A stretch of 64,000 nucleotides of DNA from Coriobacteriia bacterium (GTDB taxonomy: Bacteria; Actinomycetota; Coriobacteriia; Coriobacteriales; Eggerthellaceae): contig JAUNNF010000008.1 of assembly GCA_030537355.1 (NCBI GenBank), positions 1 through 64,000 of the forward strand. Direction: 5' to 3'. Below the pieces are notes generated by a model, which saw nothing but the letters and a program-made list of their open reading frames with translations, searched no databases and was not told the origin of the DNA. The position numbers and the translations under genes were made by a program. Positions 55,279-62,532 of the stretch are shown one piece after another (position 1 is the first letter of the stretch; every line of letters begins with the position of its first letter).

Positions 55279-55284
55279 ATTATA
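55279..55284 (-). promoter_or_regulatory. -10 element of the methyltransferase gene, leaderless layout
   Basis: TATAAT on the - strand ends 9 bases before the ATG at 55269, leaving room for a transcript starting within about three bases of the start codon. No Shine-Dalgarno sequence is possible in that space. Confidence 0.45.
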
Positions 55285-55308
55285 CACGAATATAATTTAA
55301 AATATGTA

Positions 55309-55340
55309 TTGCATATATGCTAATTTTGCTATACAATAGC
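55309..55340 (+). promoter_or_regulatory. relB promoter with overlapping palindromes (probable operator)
   Basis: TTGCAT (55309-55314), 17-base spacer, TACAAT (55332-55337). A perfect palindrome GCATATATGC (55311-55320) overlaps the -35, and an inverted repeat GCTAT-ACA-ATAGC (55328-55340) covers the -10. RelB antitoxins repress their own promoters by binding such repeats, so this is the likely autoregulatory site. Confidence 0.6.
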
Positions 55341-55362
55341 TATACAAATTAAAGGAGGAGAC

Positions 55363-55677
55363 ATGGGACAAGCAGCTGTAAGTTTTAGGATGGATGCAGA
55401 ACTAAAGAAGAAAATGGACGAGACATGCAAAAGTATGGGCATGTCAGCGACAACAGCATACACTTTATTTGCCAAAAAGGTAACTAACGAACGTAAAATT
55501 CCTTTCGAGATCACTGCTGACGCTAAGCCACCATTGTGTCTTGAAGATTTGACTCCGGATGAGCTTGATGCAGAGCTTGAAAAAGGAGAAGAAGACATCA
55601 GGCAAGGAAGAGTCTATACGCAGGAAGAAGTTGATGCTTACATAAATAGGAAACTTAATCAATGGAAGCTAGCTTAA
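55363..55677 (+). CDS. RelB/DinJ-family antitoxin, without adjacent toxin
   Basis: 104 residues with an N-terminal ribbon-helix-helix (QAAVSFRMDAELKKKMDETC, then GMSATTAYTLFAKKV) typical of RelB/DinJ DNA-binding antitoxins. The C-terminal half is acidic (DLTPDELDAELEKGEEDI) and would wrap a RelE/YafQ toxin. No toxin frame follows: 26 bases downstream the convergent lysS ends. It is longer than many RelB proteins. It may repress its own promoter or serve a toxin elsewhere; DNA-binding is well supported, the partner is not. Confidence 0.85.
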   Translation: MGQAAVSFRMDAELKKKMDETCKSMGMSATTAYTLFAKKVTNERKIPFEITADAKPPLCLEDLTPDELDAELEKGEEDIRQGRVYTQEEVDAYINRKLNQWKLA

Positions 55678-55703
55678 AATATAATTCATATGGTCAATTT
55701 AGA

Positions 55704-57164
55704 CTAAGCTTCATCACGCATATGAGGAAACAAAAGCACGTCTCTGATTGACGGCGAATCTGTAAGCAACATAACTAGCCTATCTACGCCAACGCCAACG
55801 CCTCCAGCTGGTGGCATACCATATTCAAGAGCACGAATAAAGTCAGCATCATAGCCCATTGCTTCCAAATCTTTTGACTCAGCCTGAGCTTTAAAGCGCT
55901 CAGCTTGATCTATTGGATCGTTAAGCTCACTGAATGCGTTTGCATATTCATGGCCACAAATAAAGAGCTCAAATCGTTCAGTGTAGTTTGGATCTTCTGA
56001 TTTCTTAGCAAGAGGAGAAATCTCTAATGGATGATTTGTAACAAAAATAGGTTGTATCAGTTTATCTTCAGCAACAGCTTCGAAAATCTCTGAAATAAGT
56101 TTACCTTTGCCCCACTCTGCCTGAACCTTGCCACCATGTTTTTTGAGAATACTTTTAAGTTCATCCTCGCTTCTTTCAAAAGAAATATCCTCACCAGCAT
56201 ACTCTGTTGCAAGTTCCGTCATAGATTTTGAAGGCCAATCGCCAGACAAATCAATTTCATGATCCTGAAATTTAACCTTCAAACTGCCGACTGCTGCCAT
56301 GGCTGCTGCCTGGACATAACCTTGAGTCAGCTTCTTCATGCCATCCAAGTCACTGAAAGCACAATATGCTTCCATGGTAGTAAACTCAGGATTGTGGTAT
56401 GGGTCCATGCCTTCATTTCTAAACTGACGGCCCATTTCAAACACACGCTCAAAGCCGCCAACTAATAGCCTTTTTAGAGGGAGCTCAGTGGCAATACGCA
56501 AGAAATAATCTCTATCCAGCGCATTAAAATGAGTCTTAAATGGCTTAGCATTAGCTCCACCCATAATGGAATGCAAAAACGGAGTCTCTACTTCAATGTA
56601 ACCCTCGTCCTCCATATAATGCCTAATAGCCGAGATAATTGCACTGCGCTTTGCAAACACATCTTTAACCTCAGGGTTGGCAATTAAGTCAACATAGCGT
56701 TGACGGTATCTTGTTTCTTTATCGGCGAGGCCATGGAACTTTTCAGGCAAGGGCCGTAAACTTTTGCAAAGTAATTCACACTTCTCCACCAAAACCGAAA
56801 GCTGACCACGACGTGTTTTCATAGCTTTGCCACTAACGCCAATCCAGTCACCAGTATCGAGTTCTTTTACGCGAGCATATTCTTTTTCACCTAAGTTATC
56901 AATACGGAAAAACAATTGCATATCACCTGTAGCGTCCCTAATGCCAAAAAATGCAATTTTGCCTTGGACGCGACGTGACATAATACGTCCAGCAACACGC
57001 ACCTCATCTTCAGTAATGTCGCCATCGTTTAGATGACCATACTGCGCCTCCATATCTGATACATGGTGAGTATAATCAAAGGCATGACCGTAAGGGTTCT
57101 CACCCTCGTCTATCATCTCTTCTCTTTTATTTAGTCGTACTTTATATGGATCGTCTTCTGGCAT
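55704..57164 (-). CDS. lysS: Lysyl-tRNA synthetase, class II
   Basis: Charges tRNA-Lys. 486 residues: an N-terminal OB-fold anticodon-binding domain (VRVAGRIMSRRVQGKIAFF near 56-74), motif 2 (FEMGRQFRNEGMD near 244-256) with HNPEFTTMEAY after it, and motif 3 (GVGVGVDRLVMLL near 457-469). It is preceded after one base by greA, a frequent greA-lysS pairing. Transcription probably starts ahead of tatA. Confidence 0.97.
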   Translation of the reverse strand: MPEDDPYKVRLNKREEMIDEGENPYGHAFDYTHHVSDMEAQYGHLNDGDITEDEVRVAGRIMSRRVQGKIAFFGIRDATGDMQLFFRIDNLGEKEYARVKELDTGDWIGVSGKAMKTRRGQLSVLVEKCELLCKSLRPLPEKFHGLADKETRYRQRYVDLIANPEVKDVFAKRSAIISAIRHYMEDEGYIEVETPFLHSIMGGANAKPFKTHFNALDRDYFLRIATELPLKRLLVGGFERVFEMGRQFRNEGMDPYHNPEFTTMEAYCAFSDLDGMKKLTQGYVQAAAMAAVGSLKVKFQDHEIDLSGDWPSKSMTELATEYAGEDISFERSEDELKSILKKHGGKVQAEWGKGKLISEIFEAVAEDKLIQPIFVTNHPLEISPLAKKSEDPNYTERFELFICGHEYANAFSELNDPIDQAERFKAQAESKDLEAMGYDADFIRALEYGMPPAGGVGVGVDRLVMLLTDSPSIRDVLLFPHMRDEA

Positions 57165-57165
57165 T

Positions 57166-57639
57166 TTAATTCTTTACATCGAGGATTTCTATTTTGATTT
57201 TTTTGCCTGTAGGGCCTAATGTTTCTACAATCTCACCTTTTTCATGATCGATCAGAGCAGCTCCAACAGGTGCTGTATGTGAAATTTTACCATTGGCAAC
57301 ATCGCTCTCGGCACCACCAACAATAATAAATTCACTCTCGCGCTTGCCCATCTTAACTTTTACTTGACTTCCAATATTGACTTTTTTGGAACTCTTTGAA
57401 GGTTTGCGAACAACTGTAGCATTGGTAAGCATAGACTGAATCTCGGCGATTCTTGTCTCTACATGAGCCTGCTCGTTTTTTGCATCATCATATTCAGAGT
57501 TTTCTGACAAGTCACCAAACTCACGAGCAGTTTGAATACGCTTACTTACTTCTTCGCGTTTTTCTTCAATTAAATACTTGAGCTCAGCTTCTAATTTAGC
57601 CTTGCCCTCGCGTGTTAATATAATTTCATCACTTGACAT
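57166..57639 (-). CDS. greA: Transcription elongation factor GreA
   Basis: Rescues backtracked RNA polymerase by stimulating transcript cleavage. 157 residues: an N-terminal coiled coil with the tip acidic pair (GDLSENSEYDDAKNEQ near 42-57), then an FKBP-like C-terminal domain (ISHTAPVGAALIDHEKGEI near 118-137). Located between tatA and lysS on the same strand. Confidence 0.97.
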   Translation of the reverse strand: MSSDEIILTREGKAKLEAELKYLIEEKREEVSKRIQTAREFGDLSENSEYDDAKNEQAHVETRIAEIQSMLTNATVVRKPSKSSKKVNIGSQVKVKMGKRESEFIIVGGAESDVANGKISHTAPVGAALIDHEKGEIVETLGPTGKKIKIEILDVKN

Positions 57640-57664
57640 ATTACACCCCTAACTGACCACTGAT

Positions 57665-57949
57665 TTATTCAGATTTTTTCTTAACAACCTTTTTCTTGGT
57701 TGCAGGTTTTTTCTTTTCTTCTTTTTTATCTTCTTCTTCAACGACTATTTCATCGTCTTCTTCATCGTTATCTTCTTTTTTGTCTTCATCTTCAGACATA
57801 CCTTTGCGAAGTCCAGATATGCCTTTACCTAAAGACTTACCAAGTTTAGGCAAATTCTTTGGTCCAAAGATAATAAGAACTATAAACGCAGCAATGACGA
57901 TTACAATAATCTCGCCTGGTCCTAATCCTAATAATATAGCTTGTGGCAT
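57665..57949 (-). CDS. tatA: Sec-independent protein translocase subunit TatA
   Basis: Pore-forming subunit of the twin-arginine export system. 94 residues: one short membrane helix (residues 11-28), the [16 protein letters not shown] amphipathic hinge near 28-43, then an unusually charged tail of alternating Asp/Glu and Lys blocks. No tatC is present in the window. First gene of the tatA-greA-lysS run, with a clear promoter upstream. Confidence 0.92.
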   Translation of the reverse strand: MPQAILLGLGPGEIIVIVIAAFIVLIIFGPKNLPKLGKSLGKGISGLRKGMSEDEDKKEDNDEEDDEIVVEEEDKKEEKKKPATKKKVVKKKSE

Positions 57950-57974
57950 AATGCCCTCCTTTTAATTCGTGCGT

Positions 57975-58003
57975 ATATTAGCACACTTATTTGATAATAG
58001 CAA
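57975..58003 (-). promoter_or_regulatory. tatA-greA-lysS promoter
   Basis: TTGCTA (57998-58003) and TAATAT (57975-57980) on the - strand with a 17-base spacer, 25 bases upstream of the tatA ATG; ribosome site AAGGAGG between. Confidence 0.6.
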
Positions 58004-58075
58004 GAAATTTATCTAATCTAAGATTTTCCTGTGTGGTTCGCACGCGAAAATGTCCCGATTCGTTTGTAAGCAAAA

Positions 58076-58089
58076 TGTCTCATGAGACA
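58076..58089. repeat. Perfect 14-base palindrome
   Basis: TGTCTCATGAGACA, self-complementary throughout. A related inverted half (GAGACAAAAT at 58551-58560, with GCTTAC beside it) occurs at the far side of the region, pairing with GTAAGC at 58066-58071. Confidence 0.75.
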
Positions 58090-58132
58090 CTCGCGAAGAT
58101 ATACAGTCTTAAGATGATTATGGACGAGATTA

Positions 58133-58228
58133 TGGACGAAATGCGGTTAAAGGGGTAATTATTAAACGATTCTAAATTTTCATCTGGTGTTTTATAATCG
58201 CGATTGGACGAAATGCCGTTAAAGGGGT
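58133..58228 (+). repeat. Left pair of the 24-base motif (copies A and B)
   Basis: Copies at 58133-58156 and 58205-58228, 72 bases apart. Each reads TGGACGAAA, five variable bases, then TTAAAGGGGT. CTGGT and TATAAT lie between them, with TATAAT at 58193-58198 just ahead of copy B. Confidence 0.85.
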
Positions 58229-58318
58229 GATTATTTTATAAATAAAAATTATGAACAGGAGTTTCTTTGAAAGGGAAAATAAATTTTACAAATTTATCGC
58301 TGAAATCAGCCAACTTGA

Positions 58319-58415
58319 ACCCCATTAATGCAGTTTCGTCCATTTTCAAAAATATTAAATCATTATACAACCAGTTCACAAAAATTTATGAACCCCTTTA
58401 ATGCAGTTTCGTCCA
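58319..58415 (-). repeat. Right, inverted pair of the 24-base motif (copies C and D)
   Basis: Copies at 58319-58342 and 58392-58415 on the - strand, 73 bases apart, reading TGGACGAAA, CTGCA, then TTAAT or TTAAA followed by GGGGT. Their spacer also has CTGGT and an inward TATAAT (58362-58367). Copies A/D and B/C are mirror-symmetric about base 58274. Confidence 0.85.
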
Positions 58416-58482
58416 TAATAACAACAAAAACATATACTCGATTATTGACAAAATCCAAATTTATAATTTCATTGATAAGTAT

Positions 58483-58503
58483 ATTATTATTATTATTATT
58501 ATT
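58483..58503. repeat. ATT trinucleotide repeat (7 units)
   Basis: Seven consecutive ATT units in non-coding DNA, followed by two tandem copies of an 18/17-base unit (58502-58519 and 58520-58536) containing TCGATTAAA. Likely slippage-prone; there is no open gene across it that it could switch. Confidence 0.8.
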
Positions 58504-58602
58504 TGTGAATTCGATTAAATTTGTGATTCGATTAAAAATGTAGTTCTTTTGAGACAAAATCGCTTACGATTCACACAAAATTCGTGCTTTTATGCTTTTA
58601 TT

Positions 58603-61479
58603 TTATCTAATAGAAGATTTTCTTGTAAACACAACAAATATAACTGCAGTTAAGAGCAGCGAAATGCCGAGAGCCACACATGCACCGTAAACGCCAAATA
58701 CGAGGAACGAACCAAGCACCGCGGTTCTGATAGATAGACCAAAGCTGTCGATAATTGAGAACAATGGTTGTATGGTTGTTGGATCAATTTTCTCACGCTC
58801 GCATTTACGAGGCCAAAGCATACGCCACTCGGCATTCAAACTCTTTTGAATCAAAGCCGACATGAAAAATACCAGTATTGCCCAAAGCAGAGTATCGTTA
58901 AACATAAAGAAAACAAATATCAGGCCCAAAGATACAAGGCCAGCAACAACAACATACCAATGGTCAAAATTCTTTGTGAATCTATCAAAGCTTCTGCTCA
59001 AAACAAATACGAAGGCACTCGCAATAATAAAGTAGTTTGATATCTCAACCTTAGATATACTCATACTGTCTGTAAGCAATGGGAACAAGAACGATTTGTA
59101 CGCTCCAACAAGCAAAGATACTAAACAAACAAGTATAATTATCAAAATAGATGGCGAGAATATAAACTTAAGCATAACCTTTCTATCAAGCTTTTTACGC
59201 AGGTTTTTGTTAGTGTTTCTGAATTTTTGTTTTGCTGGCATATAAACAAAAGAAGCAATGAGCATCAAAACACCAAGGCCGGCGCCAAACACATAAATGG
59301 CATAGTTACCAATAATTGTGGCTACAACACCTGCTACCAAAACTGACAAAATTGGAGCTGATACTTCAGATAGCGATGAGCCACGCAAAATATCAAACCT
59401 CAATTTTTTGTCTTCTATACACATTGGGAGTGTGGCATCCCCTGCGTGAACAAAACTATACGCAATACCATATACAAATTTAAGCAGCACAAACACAATG
59501 AAGCTATTTGCTATTGTAGCGGCAGCAAGACCAAGCATTGTAATAACAGTGCATACATTACCTAAAACAAATATAGACCTAATAGAAAGTTTCTTTATTA
59601 GCTTTGGATAAATTAAGGTACCCGTAAATGAGCCAAAACCCCAAAGGATGATTGGAAGACCAATCAAAACACCGTTATCCCCGAGTCCATATGAGTCCAA
59701 CATTCCTTTTGAAATAAGTACGCACAAAACAGAATCAACAGAATAAATTAGATTCTTTAAAAATTCCATGGTCTCTGTCATGTGGACCTCGCTATGGGCA
59801 AATTTTTCGCGCATGGATGTTCTAAACTTAATATGACTTCTAATAAATGATGCGAGTTCCATCATGAGCAAATAAATAGCAAGAATGGCTACAGCGAAAA
59901 AGATTATTTGATTTTTGAAATTGTTAATATAATCTTTATCTAAATCATTCATAGAAATAGAGAATACGAGAGAGCCTACAAATTGCTTGCTTGTATTAAA
60001 TAGAGGCACACAAGATAAAATATATTCTTGAGCATTTAAATCACTTTGTGTGATAATTATTTCATTATTTTTTAGGCGACGCAAGTCATCTTCTGTAAAG
60101 CTAATCGAGTCAGAACCCAGTACTTTTGAATCTTTTACGTCATACATATTTACAGTTGAATTTGTTTGAGCATTGTAACCATACAAATTAAACGACGAAA
60201 TTAAATCATCCTTAAAAAAGTACTTCAAGAAACTGTAATTGTCCATTGCTAGTTTATCTATTTCTTTAACATTTTTAACAAACTGTTCAGAACTTAATTT
60301 TTCCTTATCCACAAGATTGTTATTTAATTCAGCATCTGTGTAGTAAAAACCGTCTTTTATGCAATTGGACACAGAATAAATATCTGAGTACAGTCTATTT
60401 TTAGAATTGCCATAAAAGTTAATTGAACTATAAATTGTGACAGAGACAAGCAGTACTATTACACCTAATGCAATTAATATTTTTTTAAGACCGCTAAATT
60501 GATTTTTGATTTGCTTGCGTACATAAAATACTATCAGCACTATCACAACTAAAATCATATAGACAATCGCGCACCAAATAATGATATTTTTAACTATATG
60601 AAAGCCCTCAAAATTAAAGGTCTTATAACACTTAATCTCTTTTGTGTCTACATCTTGGATATAAACAGAATCTAAGTCTGGCATAGAATAATTGATTTCA
60701 TTTTTATTTATGTCAATGTTAGAAATATTAGCTACAACTCTTGAGAAATCGAATTCAGGCAAATTAATTCCGTATTTACCTAAGATAAAGTCTTGTATGT
60801 CAATTTGTGTTATCTTTCCATCTAGAATTTTAATCGAGCTGGCAGTGTCGGTAACACATATGTAGGATTTATCGTCATGGTTAAACAAAACCTGAACAAT
60901 ACGCTCGTTTAATGGTGTCCTAAATAGCGGATTTCGCTGTCCATCTTCAATAATATCTATATAAACATATTCACTATCGGCCCAAAATACCTGAATATGC
61001 CCATCAACATAATCTATTCTGTATAGCTTAGAAAATTGAGAATTGTCATATTCGGTGGAATATTCAATGTCAACAAACTCACAACGATTATTATATTTTA
61101 AAAGTCTGACCTCGTCAGGTGTATGATCATCTTCTGTAACAAATAGTCCACATACATATATCTCATCAGCTCTAGAATAGGTAGCATAAGCATAAGTTAA
61201 GAGATCGCTATTACAATCAAAATTAAGTTGTTTGCGAACTTCCTTATTTTTGTTTAAAAATAAAACTCTATGACAGCCTTTATCAATAGCTGTATAAATA
61301 TCATCATCGACATCATCATTTGCAAAATAAACAGGTTGTTTAAGCTCGACCTTTGTAATAAAGGGAGACTCTATCTCTTTGCCCACACATGTAAATATTA
61401 CAAATATTGATGCAAGGGCAAATAATAATAGAATTGCAAATACAACTTTAGCACGCGGATGTTCTTTTAGATATTGCAA
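58603..61479 (-). CDS. Large membrane protein: extracellular sensor-like regions fused to an MFS-type transporter
   Basis: 958 residues with an unusual layout. A membrane helix (11-33) is followed by an extracellular beta-rich region of about 265 residues (short repeated blades such as KLYRIDYVDGHIQVFWAD). Two helices (about 298-320, 338-357) frame the next part, and a second extracellular domain of about 170 residues resembles a Cache sensor (ILSCVPLFNTSKQFVGSLVFSI near its end). A helix near 533-553 precedes a 12-helix major-facilitator-like domain (about 585-950). No kinase, cyclase or GGDEF output is present. It starts 7 bases after the glycerol-1-phosphate dehydrogenase gene. A transporter controlled by an outside ligand is one reading; the substrate is unknown. 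Confidence 0.75.
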   Translation of the reverse strand: MQYLKEHPRAKVVFAILLLFALASIFVIFTCVGKEIESPFITKVELKQPVYFANDDVDDDIYTAIDKGCHRVLFLNKNKEVRKQLNFDCNSDLLTYAYATYSRADEIYVCGLFVTEDDHTPDEVRLLKYNNRCEFVDIEYSTEYDNSQFSKLYRIDYVDGHIQVFWADSEYVYIDIIEDGQRNPLFRTPLNERIVQVLFNHDDKSYICVTDTASSIKILDGKITQIDIQDFILGKYGINLPEFDFSRVVANISNIDINKNEINYSMPDLDSVYIQDVDTKEIKCYKTFNFEGFHIVKNIIIWCAIVYMILVVIVLIVFYVRKQIKNQFSGLKKILIALGVIVLLVSVTIYSSINFYGNSKNRLYSDIYSVSNCIKDGFYYTDAELNNNLVDKEKLSSEQFVKNVKEIDKLAMDNYSFLKYFFKDDLISSFNLYGYNAQTNSTVNMYDVKDSKVLGSDSISFTEDDLRRLKNNEIIITQSDLNAQEYILSCVPLFNTSKQFVGSLVFSISMNDLDKDYINNFKNQIIFFAVAILAIYLLMMELASFIRSHIKFRTSMREKFAHSEVHMTETMEFLKNLIYSVDSVLCVLISKGMLDSYGLGDNGVLIGLPIILWGFGSFTGTLIYPKLIKKLSIRSIFVLGNVCTVITMLGLAAATIANSFIVFVLLKFVYGIAYSFVHAGDATLPMCIEDKKLRFDILRGSSLSEVSAPILSVLVAGVVATIIGNYAIYVFGAGLGVLMLIASFVYMPAKQKFRNTNKNLRKKLDRKVMLKFIFSPSILIIILVCLVSLLVGAYKSFLFPLLTDSMSISKVEISNYFIIASAFVFVLSRSFDRFTKNFDHWYVVVAGLVSLGLIFVFFMFNDTLLWAILVFFMSALIQKSLNAEWRMLWPRKCEREKIDPTTIQPLFSIIDSFGLSIRTAVLGSFLVFGVYGACVALGISLLLTAVIFVVFTRKSSIR

Positions 61480-61486
61480 AATAGGC

Positions 61487-62527
61487 CTATAAATCCTTAA
61501 CTAATCCCTCATACAACTTAATTAAATTGTCATAAGAAGTATTAATCTGGTTTAAATATGTATACCTCTCTGGTTTGATTGTTGGAGCAAGTTTTATAGC
61601 AGCAGCAAACTCATCAAGCTCGATACCAAGTGATTGAGGGTTTATATCTACTTCATATTTTTTGAGAATGTCGAGTACAAAATTATCATCAATTCCAGCA
61701 AGACGAAGAGTAGCAATCGTACCCAATGCAACACCTATACCATGCAGCGGTGGTTTTTTAGCTGTAACGTCTAGAGCATGGCCAAATAGGTGCTCTGAGC
61801 CGCTTACAGGCCTACTGCTACCATTAATTCTCATAGACATGCCAGAGAGAACCAAACCGTTAGCCAAGCAAAAAATAAAGTTTATATCGTCAAAATCATA
61901 CTTACAACTCTTAATAGAATTTAAGGCATTCAAGCTTGTAATATAAGCATAACCGTTGTATTCATCCTTGCCCTTCTCAACTGCCAAATCCCAATCGTAT
62001 ATGGCCATATAGTTAGAGATAGTATCTCCAATACCTGCACGGATCAAATGTGCTGGTGAGTTTTTCAAAATGTCAATATCTACAATCAAGTATTTTGGAA
62101 TCTCGCAATAAAGAGACTTGGTAATGTCGTTTTTCATTTTAAGCACAGCAATGGGAGATGCGATACTATCGTTTGAAAGTGTTGTAGGTATGCTCATCAT
62201 ATGTACTTTTGCAACATGAGAAGCATATTTACAAAAATCAAGTACCTTGCCTCCTCCAAGCGCCACAACTAGATTAAAGCCTTTACTAATAATCTCTTCA
62301 GCCAATTGATGGGCTTTTTCTATGGTGTTATCATCAAATATATATTTTTGAACTTCCCACATATTGTCTAATTGTTCAAAAACACCAGATCCATAAGTTT
62401 TATCTACAGTTGGTGTTGTCATAAACAACACTTTACTGTATTGCGAAGGGTCACTGAATGCAGATGCGAGATTTTTTGATGTACCAACGTCTAACTTAAA
62501 AACTAAATCATTTAAACTAACAGCCAT
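61487..62527 (-). CDS. sn-glycerol-1-phosphate dehydrogenase-like enzyme (iron-containing ADH superfamily)
   Basis: 346 residues. NAD(P)-binding GGGKVLDFCKYASHV is near 92-106 and SIPTTLSNDSIASP near 117-130, the pattern of glycerol-1-phosphate dehydrogenase (EgsA/AraM) rather than of alcohol dehydrogenases. Metal ligands are in AGIGDTISNY (Asp), GSEHLFGHALD (His) and PLHGIGVALG (His). Such enzymes reduce dihydroxyacetone phosphate to glycerol-1-phosphate, the archaeal lipid backbone; bacterial AraM makes it for other lipids or polymers. Gaps of 5 bases to pheT and 7 to the membrane-protein gene indicate co-transcription. Related glycerol/3-dehydroquinate-type activities cannot be excluded. 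Confidence 0.82.
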   Translation of the reverse strand: MAVSLNDLVFKLDVGTSKNLASAFSDPSQYSKVLFMTTPTVDKTYGSGVFEQLDNMWEVQKYIFDDNTIEKAHQLAEEIISKGFNLVVALGGGKVLDFCKYASHVAKVHMMSIPTTLSNDSIASPIAVLKMKNDITKSLYCEIPKYLIVDIDILKNSPAHLIRAGIGDTISNYMAIYDWDLAVEKGKDEYNGYAYITSLNALNSIKSCKYDFDDINFIFCLANGLVLSGMSMRINGSSRPVSGSEHLFGHALDVTAKKPPLHGIGVALGTIATLRLAGIDDNFVLDILKKYEVDINPQSLGIELDEFAAAIKLAPTIKPERYTYLNQINTSYDNLIKLYEGLVKDL

Positions 62528-62532
62528 AACAA

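Larger units (their letters stand above)
57964..58602. other. Non-coding region with nested inverted repeats
   Basis: No credible gene is present in this AT-rich 650-base gap. It holds the tatA promoter at its left edge, a perfect palindrome at 58076-58089, four copies of a 24-base motif in two mirrored pairs (58133-58415), a trinucleotide repeat at 58483-58503 and a tandem 17-18 base repeat at 58502-58536. Its two ends (58008-58033 and 58602-58627) are direct repeats matching at 23 of 26 positions. The right copy contains the stop of the membrane-protein gene. Confidence 0.8.

Noticed and set aside
58133-58415. CRISPR array suggested by regularly spaced 24-base repeats
   Set aside because: Only four copies, two of them inverted, with spacers that resemble each other; no cas genes nearby.
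58328-58557. Overlapping short reading frames on both strands in the non-coding region
   Set aside because: They run through the inverted repeats and the ATT repeat, have low-complexity translations and lack ribosome sites.
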